Part shown: positions 10,590 through 21,626 of the stretch, piece by piece | Layout: the number at the start of each line of letters is the position of its first letter | Position numbering within the stretch: the stretch's first letter is position 1 | DNA from: Peromyscus leucopus | Taxonomy: Eukaryota > Chordata > Mammalia > Rodentia > Cricetidae | Direction: 5' to 3' | DNA length: 64,000 bases | NCBI RefSeq assembly: GCF_004664715.2 | Contig: NC_051064.1 | Span: forward strand, 112,110,240-112,174,239 | The notes under the pieces: model-generated | What the model was told of the DNA's origin: nothing | Database searches by the model: none | What the model saw: the letters and a program-made list of their open reading frames with translations, nothing else | Position numbers and translations under genes: made by a program

Positions 10590-11440
10590 GATCTGCTTTA
10601 ATGGCCGTGAATTCTCTTAGCCTCTTCTCATTGTGGAAAGCTTTTTTTCTTTGTTCATTTATGAAAGATAGTTTTGCTGCGTACAGTAGTCTGGGTTGGT
10701 ATTTGGTTTCTTTCCAAGTCTGAAATACATCATTTCCAGTCTTCCTGGCTTTTAAAAGTTTCTGTGGGAAAACCTGGTGCTGTTTTGATGGGCCTGCCTT
10801 TTTGTGTGAAGAGGTGTTCATCTCTTTAACTTTCCATATAGGTGTTTTTTTTTTTTTTTGGTATATTTAGTGTTTTAAATGTAATATGACTCATGAAGGA
10901 TCTTTTCCGATTTTGTCTGTGCCTCCTAGGCCTAGATGAGCATCTCTTTCCCTAGAGTTGGTGAATTTTCACCTATGATTTTTATTGAAAATATTGTCTA
11001 TGTTTTTGGAATGTAACTTTTCTCCTTCATCTATGCCTATGACCTGTGTATTTGGTCTTTTTATTTTATTTTATTTTATTTTATTTTATTTATTATTATT
11101 TTGTATGTGTGTGCTTTTTCGAGACAGGGTTTCTCTGTGTAGCTTTGTGCCTTTCCTGGAACTCACTCTGTATCTCCAGCTGGCCTTGAACTCACAGAGA
11201 TCCGCCTGCCTCTGCCTCGCAAGTGCTGGGATTAAAGGTGTGTGCCACCACTGCCCAGCTGTATTTGGTCTTTTCATAGAGCCCCACAGACCTTACATGG
11301 TCTGCTTGTATCCTCTTATTCGTCTCTGAAAGTTCCAGCTCCTCCATCTTATCTTCAGCCCTGATATTTGTCTTCCCTTTGGTCCATTCTATTGCTGAGG
11401 TTTTCCACAGAGCTTTGCAATTGGCATATTGATTTATTTT
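10590..11440 (-). mobile_element. LINE-like fragment, interrupted by a B1
   Basis: Reads agatagttttgctgcgtaca, tagatgagcatctctttccc and ccttcatctatgcctatgac, then, after the B1, tatttggtcttttcatagag and ttctattgctgaggttttcc. I recall this order from rodent L1/HAL1-related repeats. The class is tentative. Confidence 0.45.
11062..11260 (-). mobile_element. B1 SINE with 14-bp target duplication
   Basis: Antisense B1 (gagacagggtttctctgtgt, ctttgtgcctttcctgg) preceded by (ATTTT)n. The duplication gtatttggtctttt is at 11048-11061 and 11261-11274. Confidence 0.95.
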
Positions 11441-11462
11441 TAACATTTACTTTATTTATTTA

Positions 11463-11464
<2 letters not shown>

Positions 11465-11509
<45 letters not shown>

Positions 11510-11640
11510 ATAGTGTGTACATATAAGTCAGAGAACAACTCTGTTGGTTTTCTCTTGCTGCCCTGTGGATCCTAGAGACTGAGCTCAGGCCATCAGGCTT
11601 GGTGGTAAGTGCCTTTGCCAACTGAACCATCTCAACACTG
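11465..11640 (-). mobile_element. B3 SINE with (AC)n tail
   Basis: An (AC) tract (11465-11508) forms the tail, followed by reverse-complement B3: gagaacaactctgttggttt, catcaggcttggtggtaagt, actgaaccatctc. Confidence 0.8.
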
Positions 11641-11724
11641 AGAGTTATTGGATTTTCCCCTTCCAGCATTTCCATTTCTTTTTTTCTTTTCCCCAGTATT
11701 TCTCTTTATCGAATTCATTGGTTC

Positions 11725-11935
11725 ATACTTGTAATCCCAGTGTTGGGGGGGAGGGGGACGGAGACAGGTGGGTCTCTAGGGCTCACTGGCTAGCCAGCAT
11801 AGCCCAATTGGCAAGCTTCAGGTCAATGAGAGACCCTGTCTCCAAATATCAAGGTAGAAAACTCCAGATAAACAATACCTGAGGTTGTCCTCTGGCATCC
11901 ACACATCCACACACAGGTATGTACCTCTGTCATCC
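11725..11935 (+). mobile_element. RSINE/B4-type SINE
   Basis: Reads acttgtaatcccagtgttgg, aatgagagaccctgtctcca, then gaggttgtcctctggcatcc, the composite order seen in RSINE1/B4. Confidence 0.65.
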
Positions 11936-12094
11936 CCACCCCACCCCAATACACCCAGGGAGAAATGTAATCAGATAATTTGGAACACCTCAGCTCTCAA
12001 GAGAGACAGACATAAATCAGGCCAGACTATGTTCTTTGAAAAAAAAAAAATCTGCCAAGAGGAAAAATGAAAAGGAAAGGGGAGAGAAAGAGAG

Positions 12095-12099
<5 letters not shown>

Positions 12100-12156
<57 letters not shown>
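12100..12156. repeat. (GA)n microsatellite
   Basis: Uninterrupted GA tract after an A/G-rich lead from about 12,030. Confidence 0.97.
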
Positions 12157-12159
<3 letters not shown>

Positions 12160-12505
12160 CACATAAGAATAGAACTGGTCTGGTGAGTCGACATTGGATA
12201 TTAAATATAGGAGAAATAAATGTGGAGGGCTGGAGGGAGTAAACAGCCTGAATTCAGTCTAGCATGCTTCCAGGCTTCCGTGTCAACTCCCTCAACATTC
12301 CTTCCTGGGTTCCTAGATGCCTGTCACACCCCTGGGCAGTCCTTGAGAGGTCAGATCACAGATACTAATCCTGCCAGAGGGTGGTCCTTTACAGGTTGCA
12401 TCAGAGATATTGGTCACACCTCTCTAAGCAGTCCTTCAGTAGTCAGGTTGCAAATGTTGGTCCTGTCCCCTTGGCTGTCCTCTTTTTTGAAAAGTTAAAT
12501 TAAAA
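12157..12505. other. Intergenic, no gene seen
   Basis: Contains similar phrases such as ggtggtcctttacaggttgc and ttcagtagtcaggttgcaaa that suggest weak internal repetition. No family recognised. Confidence 0.35.
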
Positions 12506-12509
12506 TTAT

Positions 12510-12712
12510 TTAATCTTATGTGGATAGATGTTTTGCCGGCATGTATGTCTTGAGTGCCTGGTGTCTGTGGAGGCCAGAAGAGGGTGCTGGATTCCCTAGA
12601 ACTGGTGTGACAGACAGTTGTGGGTCACCGTGTGGGTGCTGGGAATCAAAGTGGGTCCTCTGCAAGAGCAGCCAGTATTCTTAACTGCTCAGCCAGCTCC
12701 CAGCCTCGTGGC
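12510..12712 (-). mobile_element. B2 SINE
   Basis: Antisense B2: gaggccagaagagggtgctg, gtgggtgctgggaatcaaag, tcttaactgctcagccagct. Confidence 0.85.
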
Positions 12713-12905
12713 TGTTCTTAATATTGGGCATTCATGTTAGAATATATGCCTTTGCCCTTTGCAGGCTCCGGCTCAGACCTTGCTGAATACTTGTGGTTAT
12801 GACTCAACATTTTACCCATGCAGTTTGGAGATACTCTGCTGGCCAAGTATCAGCAGGACATATTGTGTGGCACTTGCTTTGAATCTTCCAAGATGCTGAT
12901 TCAGT

Positions 12906-13094
12906 AGGGCTGTTTTTTTTGTTTTTTGTTTGTTTGTTTGTTTTGGTTTTTTTGAGACAGGGTTTCTCTGTGTAGCTTTGCGCCTTTCCTGGAACTCGCT
13001 TTGTAGACCAGGCTGGCCTCGAATTCACAAAGATCCACCTGCTTCTGCCTCCCAAGTGCTGGGATTAAAGGTATGAGCCACCACCACCCGGTTC
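12906..13094 (-). mobile_element. B1 SINE
   Basis: (TTTG)n, then gagacagggtttctctgtgt, agctttgcgcctttcctgg, ccaggctggcctcgaattca, gggattaaaggtatgagcc. Confidence 0.93.
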
Positions 13095-14147
13095 TGTAGT
13101 TTTTTTTTTTTTAAGAAAAAACAAAAAACAAAATCAAGACTTTTCCCACTGCTTAGTTATCACACAATCTCTGTTTCCCTTCTTCTTTGTTTTTTGTTTG
13201 TTTGTTTGTTTGTTTTCTCTCTTTAAGAGTGTCCATCACTGGCATCTATAAGTGCCAATTTCTTGAGGGTCCCTGTCTTAAGTGTAGCTGAGAGCGGAGG
13301 GCACCCCAGACCCATTAATCTCCCCAGAACAGAGTCTCGCACTCCCCTGCTCTTCTGTTTTGTGAGGTTTCCTATTTTGCTGTGCTGTTAGACGGATGCC
13401 ACTCACCTCTCCTGGTAGCTATTCACCGGTCCCTCAGTTTATTCTTCGGGGATTCTGGCAGATTGTATCTGCAAGCAGTCAACATCCTCTGGCTCTAACC
13501 TTCCATGTTCTGTGTACTCTAGCATCTCCCAAGATCACTTGGAGTTGAGGGCTGGAAGGAGGAGACAGTGCTGGAATCCCAGGTGAGGGTCTGTGGGTCT
13601 GTGGTTCTTCTCCTCTTTTACTACGGCGCAATAACAAGCTTCATCACCATTACCACAGGCTATACCACACCATTACCACAGGCTACACCAACCATTACTA
13701 TCACTGAGTTTTTGTTTATTTCATCACCAGAACCAGAGTTATCTCTAGTTCAGATGGTGACAGGATGGTCACATTACATCCAGAGGAAAAAGGCCATACT
13801 ACAGGAGTTATCATCTAATCTTTAGACCTCTCCCAGTAATACCACAAATTACTCTCCCAGTAATATCACAAATCATTGTACATTGAATTGTTACATCTCA
13901 GCAGATCCTTGATCTTTAGCTCTCAAGACCTTGATACTTTTCAAGATTACATATACGCTATTTGATCAAATGTCCTTCAGTTTGTGTTTGTCTGATGTTT
14001 TCTCTTGACCAAATTTATCAGGAACAGCTCAGAAGTTATGATAGTTTTTCCTCATTGCAAACTGTCAGCTGGTAATAATTTCAGTTTGTCCCATTACCGT
14101 GTTTTGGGGGCAAGTGATATTTGCCAAGTTTTTCCATTATAAACTTA
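13095..14147. other. Intergenic, no gene seen; short tandem copy at 13,645-13,710
   Basis: accattaccacaggctata and accattaccacaggctaca are adjacent copies of a roughly 23-base unit, followed by a partial third. No exon is supported. Confidence 0.4.
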
Positions 14148-14163
14148 TTCATTATCTCTTCTT

Positions 14164-14339
14164 CTTTTTTTTTTTTTTTTTTTTTTTTTTTGGTTTTTCG
14201 AGACAGGGTTTCTCTGTGTAGCTTTGCGCCTTTTCCTGGAACTCACTTGGTAGCCCAGGCTGGCCTCGAACTCACAGAGATCCGCCTGCCTCTGCCTCCC
14301 GAGTGCTGGGATTAAAGGCGTGTGCCACCACCGCCCGGC
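14164..14339 (-). mobile_element. Young B1 SINE with 16-bp target duplication
   Basis: Near-consensus antisense B1 (agctttgcgccttttcctgg, actcacttggtagcccaggc, accaccgcccggc) with a pure poly-T. Duplication ttcattatctcttctt at 14148-14163 and 14340-14355. Confidence 0.97.
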
Positions 14340-14486
14340 TTCATTATCTCTTCTTAATTAATAACTATTTTTGAAGAGATATTTTGAAATGACATAAATA
14401 CCCCATCGTTTCAGTGTTTTGGGGTACAGGTAAAGGAGGCATACACCCCACTGTCTTCTTCAGCAGTCTAAGGAGTTCCCTTAGAG

Positions 14487-14710
14487 CAGTGCTTCTCAAC
14501 CTTCCTAATGCTGTGACCTTTTAATACAGTTCCTCATGTTGTGGAGACCCCCAACCATAAAATTATTTTCATTGCTACTTCATAACTGTAATTTTGCTAC
14601 TGTTATGAATTGTAATGTAAATATCTGTCTTTTCTGATAGGTTTAAGTGACCCCTATGAAAGGGTCATTCGACCCCAAAGGGGTTGGGACCCACAGGTTG
14701 AGAACCACTG
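14487..14710 (-). mobile_element. URR1 hAT-type MITE with 8-bp target duplication
   Basis: Terminal inverted repeats CAGTGCTTCTCAACC and GGTTGAGAACCACTG enclose the usual interior (cataactgtaattttgctac, agggtcattcgacccc). A perfect 8-bp duplication ccttagag is at 14479-14486 and 14711-14718, as expected for hAT transposition. Confidence 0.93.
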
Positions 14711-14718
14711 CCTTAGAG

Positions 14719-15394
14719 CTTTAGTGACCTTGACTCAAGATTCATGGCTGGGCATAAAATACTAAAGTTACTAAAAAACTATCAGCTCAATTTGGCTTCT
14801 AGATGTGTGAAGTTGAAACTATAATCGAGGCAAATATCTTATTTATTAAGTCCCATTAAAGGAAGACCCCCCTCATTCCACCTTTTGGTCCTAGCCTTGA
14901 CTGTATACTACATTTCAAAAAGAAAATGGAGTCTGGGGCTACAAGATAAGAAGATTCAAATCCAGGCTGCTTCCTTTTTCCTAACACTATTTAATTCAAA
15001 CATTACATTTGCACCTGTCTGTTCGTCTTTCCTTCCAGGTCCAATGACAGAAGTCTTTTTCTCTAGCTTAAGGCTAATCTCACTCTTCTACCTCCTCTGA
15101 GATTTTTGAGATTCTAATAGTGGCCCTTTTTATGTTGCACAAATTTATCAATTCAGAGGTTACTTATAGACCAGGCCAGTCAAGGCTACCAGTGAGACTC
15201 TGTCTCAAAAAGAAATTACTTATAAAATACTCAATATGTTCCAGGAATTATTCTTGATTTTAGGAACACGGAAGGGAATAAGACAAAGTACTCACTCTCT
15301 AGTGGATTTATAACACAGAGACAAGCTGATGGAAGAATAGATAACGAGCACTCTTTGGAGTGGTCAGAGAAAGTTGCTCTAAAGAATGGTGTTT
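14719..15394. other. Intergenic, no gene seen
   Basis: No recognised exon. A short SINE tail (gactctgtctcaaaa) lies near 15,195. Confidence 0.4.
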
Positions 15395-15670
15395 GAGGAG
15401 TCTGGGGAGGTGACTCAGGCATTAAGTTGCTTGCAGTGCAGGTGAGGACCTGAGTTTGATCCCCAGAACCCATGGTGGCATGAACTTGTCATTCCGGCAC
15501 TAGAGAGGCATAGACAGACATATCCCTTAGGCTTGATGGCCAGTAGACACGATGGCCAGCCAGTCCAGTCTTATCAAGACTGCAAAAAGAGAAGGTAGAT
15601 ATCCACTGAGATGTCCTCCCTCTCTGTCTCTCTCTGTGTCTCTCTTAAGCACACGCACACATACACAAGA
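15395..15670 (+). mobile_element. RSINE/B4-type SINE
   Basis: Has the tRNA-like ggaggtgactcaggcattaa and gacctgagtttgatccccag, then gccagccagtccagtc, with a pyrimidine and CA-rich tail. Confidence 0.65.
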
Positions 15671-15822
15671 ATGGTGTTTGAGATGTCATGTGACTGCTGA
15701 GGAACCAGTGATATAAAATTTAAAGGAAGAGAAGTACAGGCAGAGGACCACAGTAACAGCCCTGATGAAATACGTACCTTAGTCTGTTGAAGGACAACAA
15801 GAAAATGAGGTGTAAGGTCTAG

Positions 15823-16030
15823 TGATGTAGCTTGGTTGGTAGAATGCTTGCCTAGCAAGCATGAGGTCCTGGGTTTGATCCTCAGTACCACAAAAACTGG
15901 GTGTGGTGGGGGATACTTGCAATCCTAGCACCCAGGAAGTGGAGGGAGGAAGACCAGAAGTTCAAAGTTCTCCTCAGCTACACAGGGAGTTGGGGTCCAG
16001 CTTGAATAGAGACACTCAAAAAAATAAAAG
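15823..16030 (+). mobile_element. B4 SINE (ID-B1 fusion)
   Basis: An ID-like head (tagtgatgtagcttggttgg, gcttgcctagcaagcatgag, gggtttgatcctcagtacc) runs into a B1-like body (ctgggtgtggtgggggatac) and A-tail. Confidence 0.88.
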
Positions 16031-16090
16031 CGAGAATAAAACAGAGTCAGTGTGATGAGCAAAGGCCCCAATAGTAGCTGAGATTAAAGA

Positions 16091-16421
16091 CTGTGGGAGC
16101 CCACAAAAGTTTCCTAGTGAGAGCTGAGCTTGCTTTACATGGCAGGGCTGCATTAGGGGATGGCTTGACCACGTGCATGGTCACCAGGTGGTTAGGATGG
16201 TCTGCACTTGGTTGTGCTCGGGGGAGGTCTTTTGCTCCACCCCTTGGCATTCCTTTAAAAGCTCTTTAGTAGAGACAGAAAGGGCTGGTGGGTTTTGATC
16301 CAGCCCTCCTGAGGCTATCCTGTGTTTCTGTCTCTCTCCTCTTTAATTCTATCTACATATTCCTTATTTCTCCCTGCTCAAGAGTACCCTGGGGGGAAAA
16401 GTGGGGGCAGGCCCCCCACAA
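16091..16421 (+). mobile_element. Probable ERV LTR, family unresolved
   Basis: Begins TGTGGGAGCCC and ends CCCCCCACA, with a TATA-like cctttaaaagctc in the middle and a pyrimidine-rich U5-like part. Flanking aaagac and atggac are at best a decayed duplication. Confidence 0.5.
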
Positions 16422-16714
16422 TGGACATAGAAGAGGAATTCTAAATGATCCCTACAGACTAGAGCAGATGATAATGTTTATTGAAAGTACCAAGGGTCTT
16501 GAGAGGGGAGTTACTTTTACTGTTATAATTGTTGTGTTTCTACAGTCCTTACATGGAGTTTCAAAATGCATGTCTCTAGAAAAAAGATGAGGAACCACTA
16601 GCTGGATTTATTGCCGAATAATCCTTCATATGATATATCGTGTTTGTTGAGTCCTTTTTAACTTCTTTTAAGGTTTGAACACTAAATTCTTCCTAGAACT
16701 ATGTTGACAGTTAT

Positions 16715-17095
16715 TGTAGCTTCATTTCTGTTGCTGTGATAAAATACCCTGGCAACAAGCAACTTCGGGGAGAAAGGAGTTTATTTTCACTTACAATTCC
16801 AGGTTACAGTCCATCATTGTGCGGAAGCCAAGGCAGGAACTTCTAATAATTAGTCAAGAGAAGAGAAAAATGAATGTATACATGCTTGCTTGTGCTTAGC
16901 TCAATTTCTTCATTCTTACATAGTTCAGGATACCCTGCCTAGGGGATGGTGTGGTGCACAGTGGGCTGGGTCTTTCCACATCAATAGCTTGATTAAGATA
17001 ATACCCCATGCCCACAGGCAAACCCAGGGTAGACAGTCTCTCATAGGTAATTCTAGTTCATTAGAAGTTGACAATTAAAGCTAACCACCACAATG
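16715..17095 (+). mobile_element. Abundant rodent medium-length repeat, same family as 10,195
   Basis: Reads catttctgttgctgtgataa, gagaaaggagtttattttca, ttacagtccatcattgtgcg, tggtgcacagtgggctgggt and cttgattaagataatacccc. Confidence 0.6.
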
Positions 17096-17895
17096 TATAG
17101 GAGAAAGCAATTTTTATGATCATATAAACTCCCTGGTCTAGTGCCACATATAATTAGTCTCCTAAAACAGGACTCCATAAGAACATGCCTACTTCTTGAC
17201 CTAGATAGATATAAAGCAGCTACATGTGAATAGCGATCAATGGGTGGGACACTTATTAATTAAAACTCCAAAGATATAATTTCTTACACTGTGGGCCTTG
17301 GACAGGATTGAAGATAATATTTTCCTTATTTCCTCCACTTGTTTTCCCTCTGCATTTTCTTCCACATTTGGCCATTTCCTCATCCACCTCAGGTTCATAA
17401 TAATCTCAGATGGCCCAATGCATGCTCAGAGTGGGGTGGGGAAGGGAGGGAGAGTGAGGAAGAGAGGAAATAAAAACAAATCCATTCACAAAACGGTGTT
17501 TTACATTCCTAAGAGTGTTATTGGCATTTGGGAAGAGTTATAGAGAGGATAATGAATGACTAGTGAGGGAATTTTGTACAGTAAAGGGAATAATTTGGGA
17601 CTTAAAACTTTAAAAGGCTCATACTATCCCTCATTTACACAATGCAGAACCCACAGTCCACACTTCTGATATCCTGACTCTCACAGAAATTCCCTTTGAA
17701 ATCTAGACTTAAGGGGAGGGAAAACATGAAAGTACAGGGTGAATATTTGGGAAGAGGAAGGAGACTGGAGAGTTGGTTAATACAACCAAAGTACATCATA
17801 CATATGCATGAAAGTGTCATAGAGAGTCACATTGCTTTGTGCACAATTAATATATGCTAGTAAAAAGGAGAATATATATATATGGAGAGAGAGAG
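17096..17895. other. Intergenic, no gene seen
   Basis: No recognised repeat or exon until a short (AT)/(GA) patch at 17,870-17,920. Confidence 0.4.
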
Positions 17896-17914
17896 AGACC
17901 ACACATATATATAT

Positions 17915-18046
17915 GGAGGCTAGAAGAGAATGTTGGATTCCCTGGAACAGGAGTTACAGGCCGCTGACATGGGGTGCTGGGAACTGAACCCAGGTCGTCC
18001 GCAAGAGGAGCAAGTGTTCTTAACCACTGAGCCATCTCTCCAGCTC
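17915..18046 (-). mobile_element. B2 SINE fragment
   Basis: Reads gctggaactgaaccc-like gtgctgggaactgaacccag, then cttaaccactgagccatctc, tccagctccc. A (TTCC)n tract follows (18,053-18,080). Confidence 0.85.
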
Positions 18047-18080
18047 CCGTTTTTCCTTCCTTCCTTCCTTCCTTCCTTCC

Positions 18081-18872
18081 TTTTTTTTTTTTTGAGACAG
18101 GATTTTAGTAAGTTTTGTTTATCACCTAAGAAACTGCCCAGTCTCAGGTTTACTTTTGCCCAGTCTTCTGCTTTTCTAACTCCAGATCTGACCTCATTTG
18201 TGCGGTACACAAATATCACAATTTGTTCCCAACTGAGTTAATGTTTTCTTCCCTCCAAACTGTTTCTCTTCTAGAATTTCCTCTTTTCCAAGTTACTAGC
18301 AGAATCGGGAGGGTCAAAACCCAGGCAAATCTAGCAAGCTCAGCTCAGCCGCTAGCTCTTAACAGGCCACTTAGAAAGACAAACGGCAGTGTAAAGCAGA
18401 GACAAGAGATTTAACCAATAAGGCCTCACTGAGAAGAGCAACTGCTGAAAGTCCAGTGACCCTACCAAGTCCCATCATCTGGGTCCTGACATGAGGAGGT
18501 TTGGGCTTAAACAGAGTGCAGCTAAGCAGTCCTGATCAAGATGTGGTCTCCTCCACAGCTGACCTGTTATTTGGTCCTAGCTAGCTTCTCCTGCAGGATG
18601 GTCTGACAAGCTTTCAGAACTGTGAGAAAGCTTTCCATGGGAGACAGGTTCCTACTCTGACTGGCATCAGGTCATCCAGCCTAAGATCACTGGGGAAATT
18701 CCAAATCCCTAGGGACCATTGTGGAAATAATAGCCAAGGGAGGGTCACAGGTGTCTCTCTTTGGAATACCTTTTCTCTTGCCAGGATGGGTTTTAGCACC
18801 ATTCTCTACTCAACATAGGAAATTAGCTAGCCAAGAGTTACCCCCAATGTGGCTCTTCTTTCTCGAAGCTGC
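18081..18872. other. Intergenic, no gene seen
   Basis: Low repeat content. Short frames only, with no family features. Confidence 0.4.
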
Positions 18873-18875
18873 TAT

Positions 18876-19075
18876 TGGGACTGGAGAGATGGCTCAGCAG
18901 TTAAGAGCGCTTGCTGCCTTTCCAGGGGACTCTGGCTCAGATTCCAGCACTCAGGTTGAGTGGCTCATGGCAGCCTCTAACTCCTGTGCCATGGGATCTG
19001 ATACCTTCACCTGGTTTCCGTGGGGACTGGTACACATGTGGCACACACTCATAAATAAGAATAAAACTTTAAAAA
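18876..19075 (+). mobile_element. B2 SINE
   Basis: Reads gggactggagagatggctca, gcagttaagagcgcttgctg and an aataagaataaaact tail. Confidence 0.92.
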
Positions 19076-19098
19076 AAATCACTAAAATCAGCCAGTTT

Positions 19099-19325
19099 GG
19101 GGTTGGAGAAATAGCTGGCCCAACAGTTAAGAGCACTTGCTATTCTTGCTAAGGACCTGAGTTCGGTTCCCAGCACCCACGTGGTGGCTTACAATCACTA
19201 TTAACTCCAGTTCCAAAGAACTTGGTACTCTCTCCTGGTCTCGGAGGGTGTCAGGCATGCATGCAGTGCAGATGCATATATACCGGCAAAACTCACAAAA
19301 ATACAATACAAATAAACAACAAAAC
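19099..19325 (+). mobile_element. B2 SINE
   Basis: Reads ggggttggagaaatagctgg, cagttaagagcacttgctat, gttcggttcccagcacccac. It is in tandem with the B2 just upstream. Confidence 0.92.
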
Positions 19326-19343
19326 CAAAGTGTTTTGGTTTTT

Positions 19344-19352
<9 letters not shown>

Positions 19353-19381
<29 letters not shown>

Positions 19382-19527
19382 GTTTTTCGAGACAGGGTTT
19401 CTCTGCGTAGCTTTGCGCCTTTCCTGGAACTCACTTGGTAGACCAGGCTGGCCTCGAACTCACAGAGATCCGCCTGCCTCTGCGTCCCGAGTGCTGGGAT
19501 TAAAGGCGTGTGCCACCACCGCCCGGC
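19353..19527 (-). mobile_element. Young B1 SINE with 17-bp target duplication
   Basis: Pure poly-T then near-consensus B1. Duplication ggttttttggctctttt at 19336-19352 and 19528-19544. Confidence 0.97.
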
Positions 19528-19547
19528 GGTTTTTTGGCTCTTTTGGG

Positions 19548-20035
19548 GGGCCATCACCCAGCTCCCACGTAAATCACACACAGAGGCTTATTTTTTTTTA
19601 ATTATTTATTTACTATCTATACACAGTGTTCTGCTTGCTTGCATGTACCTGAACACCAGAAGAGGGCACCAGATCTCATTACAGACGGTTGTGAGCCACC
19701 ATGTGGGTGCTGGGAATCAAACTCAGGACCTCTGGAAGAGCAGGCAATGCTCCTAACCACTGAGCCATCTCTCCAGCCCCCGGAGGCTTATTCTTAATTA
19801 TGCATGTCTGGCCTTTGCTTGGCTTTTTTCTTGCCAGCTTTTCTTAAGTTATCCCGTCTACTTTTTGCCTCCGGGCTTTCCCCATTCTCTTGTGTAAATT
19901 TTACTCTTACTCCGTGGCTTGCTGTGTAGCTGGGTGGCCGGCCCCTGGCGTCCTCCTTCTCTGGCTCCTTCCTTTTCTCCTTCCAGATTTCTCTTATATA
20001 TTCTCTCTGCCTGCCGGCCCTGCCTAACAACTGTG
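19548..20035 (-). mobile_element. Class II ERV LTR (same type as 1522), split by a B2
   Basis: Reverse-complement LTR landmarks are tcacccagctcccacgtaaa, then after the B2 ggcttattcttaattatgca, gctgtgtagctgggtggccg and ccttcttctctggc-like pyrimidines. The far end is truncated. Confidence 0.65.
19590..19781 (-). mobile_element. B2 SINE inserted in the LTR
   Basis: Reads gaacaccagaagagggcacc, gtgggtgctgggaatcaaac, ccactgagccatctctccag. The LTR phrase gaggctta is repeated on both sides (acagaggctta and cggaggctta), which indicates the target duplication. Confidence 0.93.
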
Positions 20036-20608
20036 ATCATTTCTTCTCTTCCTTTGCTCACACATTACTCAGTGAGTACCTACAGCTTGTTGGAAAACAT
20101 TTTAAGATCTGGGAATCCAATGATGCACGAAACAGGCAGGCCAATGTCATATTCTCTGGATTGTTCTATGTGATCTTTGCCATGGACCCTGTCCCTTTGT
20201 TTCCAGTTTGCCAGTTTAACCACACTCAGAGCTTTCCATTAAGTTTCTTTCCACACCAATACTTATTAGTTTGGAAAACTTATGTTAGCTTAAATGTCCC
20301 TTCTTTGGGAAAACTCTCTGGAAAGGGCATATCTGTTTGTGTATCTCCATCTAAAGTTACTGATAATTAAAGACTTAAAATTTGTATGCTTCTTTTTTGG
20401 GGCTTTATGCTCAAATTTCTACACTGGAAAAAAAAAGGTAAAAAACAGTAAGTTACAGAGACATCATCTTTGCCCTTAATGTCTGCTCTTGGGACTAGAG
20501 GGGGAGAGAGGAAAGCTTTGAAGCATGTGATTGTGGTACCAGGATACTTCAGAAAGATAGGGAACTCTTCATGAACTTGCCTATCACCCATGAGCAGAGG
20601 ATTTGTTC
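20036..20608. other. Intergenic, no gene seen
   Basis: Apparently single-copy DNA with no supported exon. Confidence 0.4.
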
Positions 20609-20609
20609 T

Positions 20610-20765
20610 TTTTTGTTTTTTCTTTTGAGGCAGGGTCTCAATAGGTAGCCTTGGCTAACCTGGAACTGCTATGTAAACCAGGCTGACCTCGAACTCAAGA
20701 GACATTCACCTGCTTCTTGCCTCCCTGAGTGCTGAGATTCAAGGTGTGGGCTATCACACCTGCAA
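20610..20765 (-). mobile_element. B1 SINE, diverged
   Basis: Reads gaggcagggtctcaataggt, ccaggctgacctcgaactca, gagtgctgagattcaaggtg. Confidence 0.85.
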
Positions 20766-21351
20766 CGATTTGTGTTTTGTTCATGACTCTATCTTCAGCA
20801 CCTGAAATTCAGAGGCGGAACGACAACCACTAACGCATCTACTGGTTTCAAGTCTTTTTTCGTTTATTCATGTTGAACACGTTTACTTCCTCCATGTAGT
20901 ATGATCTCACTATCTAATGGTATCCGCATACTGTATCTTGTCATCGGCTTTTTATTTTATAGTGTGTCTGTTCCAGTCTCAGCAAAGGCTCTGGCAAACA
21001 ACAACAACAAAAAACTTGGGAAAGTAACTCGAGGGCGGCAGCCTAACATGTTTTTGCTTTTCAGTAAAAGTTGGCTAAACTTAAAAAGGCAGGACCGAGG
21101 ACTCCAGTCTGTGGGGAAGCTAAAAACAAAACAAAACAAAACAAACAAACAAACAAACAAACATTTCGCATACAGGAGTGAGATAACCAAACCGGTCTTT
21201 TAGGCACTCTTTCGGATTTTTGGGCGAGAAAAGAACCAACAGGATGGAAAGGTGCAATTGTTATTTCCGGTGCTTAGTGACCCACAAGAACAACGTCCAT
21301 CTCAGGATAGGGTAGGAAAAGACTTCCGGTGCTCCGCTCTTTTAAAAGACT

Positions 21352-21361
21352 TGCTGAGTCA
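21352..21361 (+). promoter_or_regulatory. MARE / antioxidant-response-like site
   Basis: TGCTGAGTCA contains the AP-1 core TGAGTCA with the extended GC flank. Its reverse complement TGACTCAGCA fits the NF-E2/NRF2-small-Maf core TGACnnnGC. It lies inside the CpG island, about 270 bases upstream of the CCAAT cluster. Whether it is occupied is unknown. Confidence 0.45.
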
Positions 21362-21626
21362 CTCTGGGAGCAGAGTCGAAGAAATACACGGCAAATGGGT
21401 GAAGAGGAAGATCAGCATTCACTATCTTGGCTCCCCCCTGGGTCGTCTCGCTGGGGAGTATTTCCGCAGGGACACGGCGCACGACGCGGCTTCCTTAAAA
21501 CAGCCACCTGAGCACGTCACAATCGCAGCAAGGCTTCTCCCATCATCCTCCGCCTCTTTCCCTTCGCCCCGCCCACGTCGGGTTTCGAAATGCTCTCTGG
21601 GTGCGTCAGGAACCCGGCCTGTTCCT

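Noticed and set aside
1522..20035. A full endogenous retrovirus with genes
   Set aside because: Only isolated LTRs occur. No gag, pol or env-like reading frame or paired LTRs were seen.
1..21230. Exons of the neighbouring gene (Rab3b is next to NRDC in human, from memory)
   Set aside because: No GTPase motif or spliceable coding exon could be read in any frame. The neighbour is probably further upstream.
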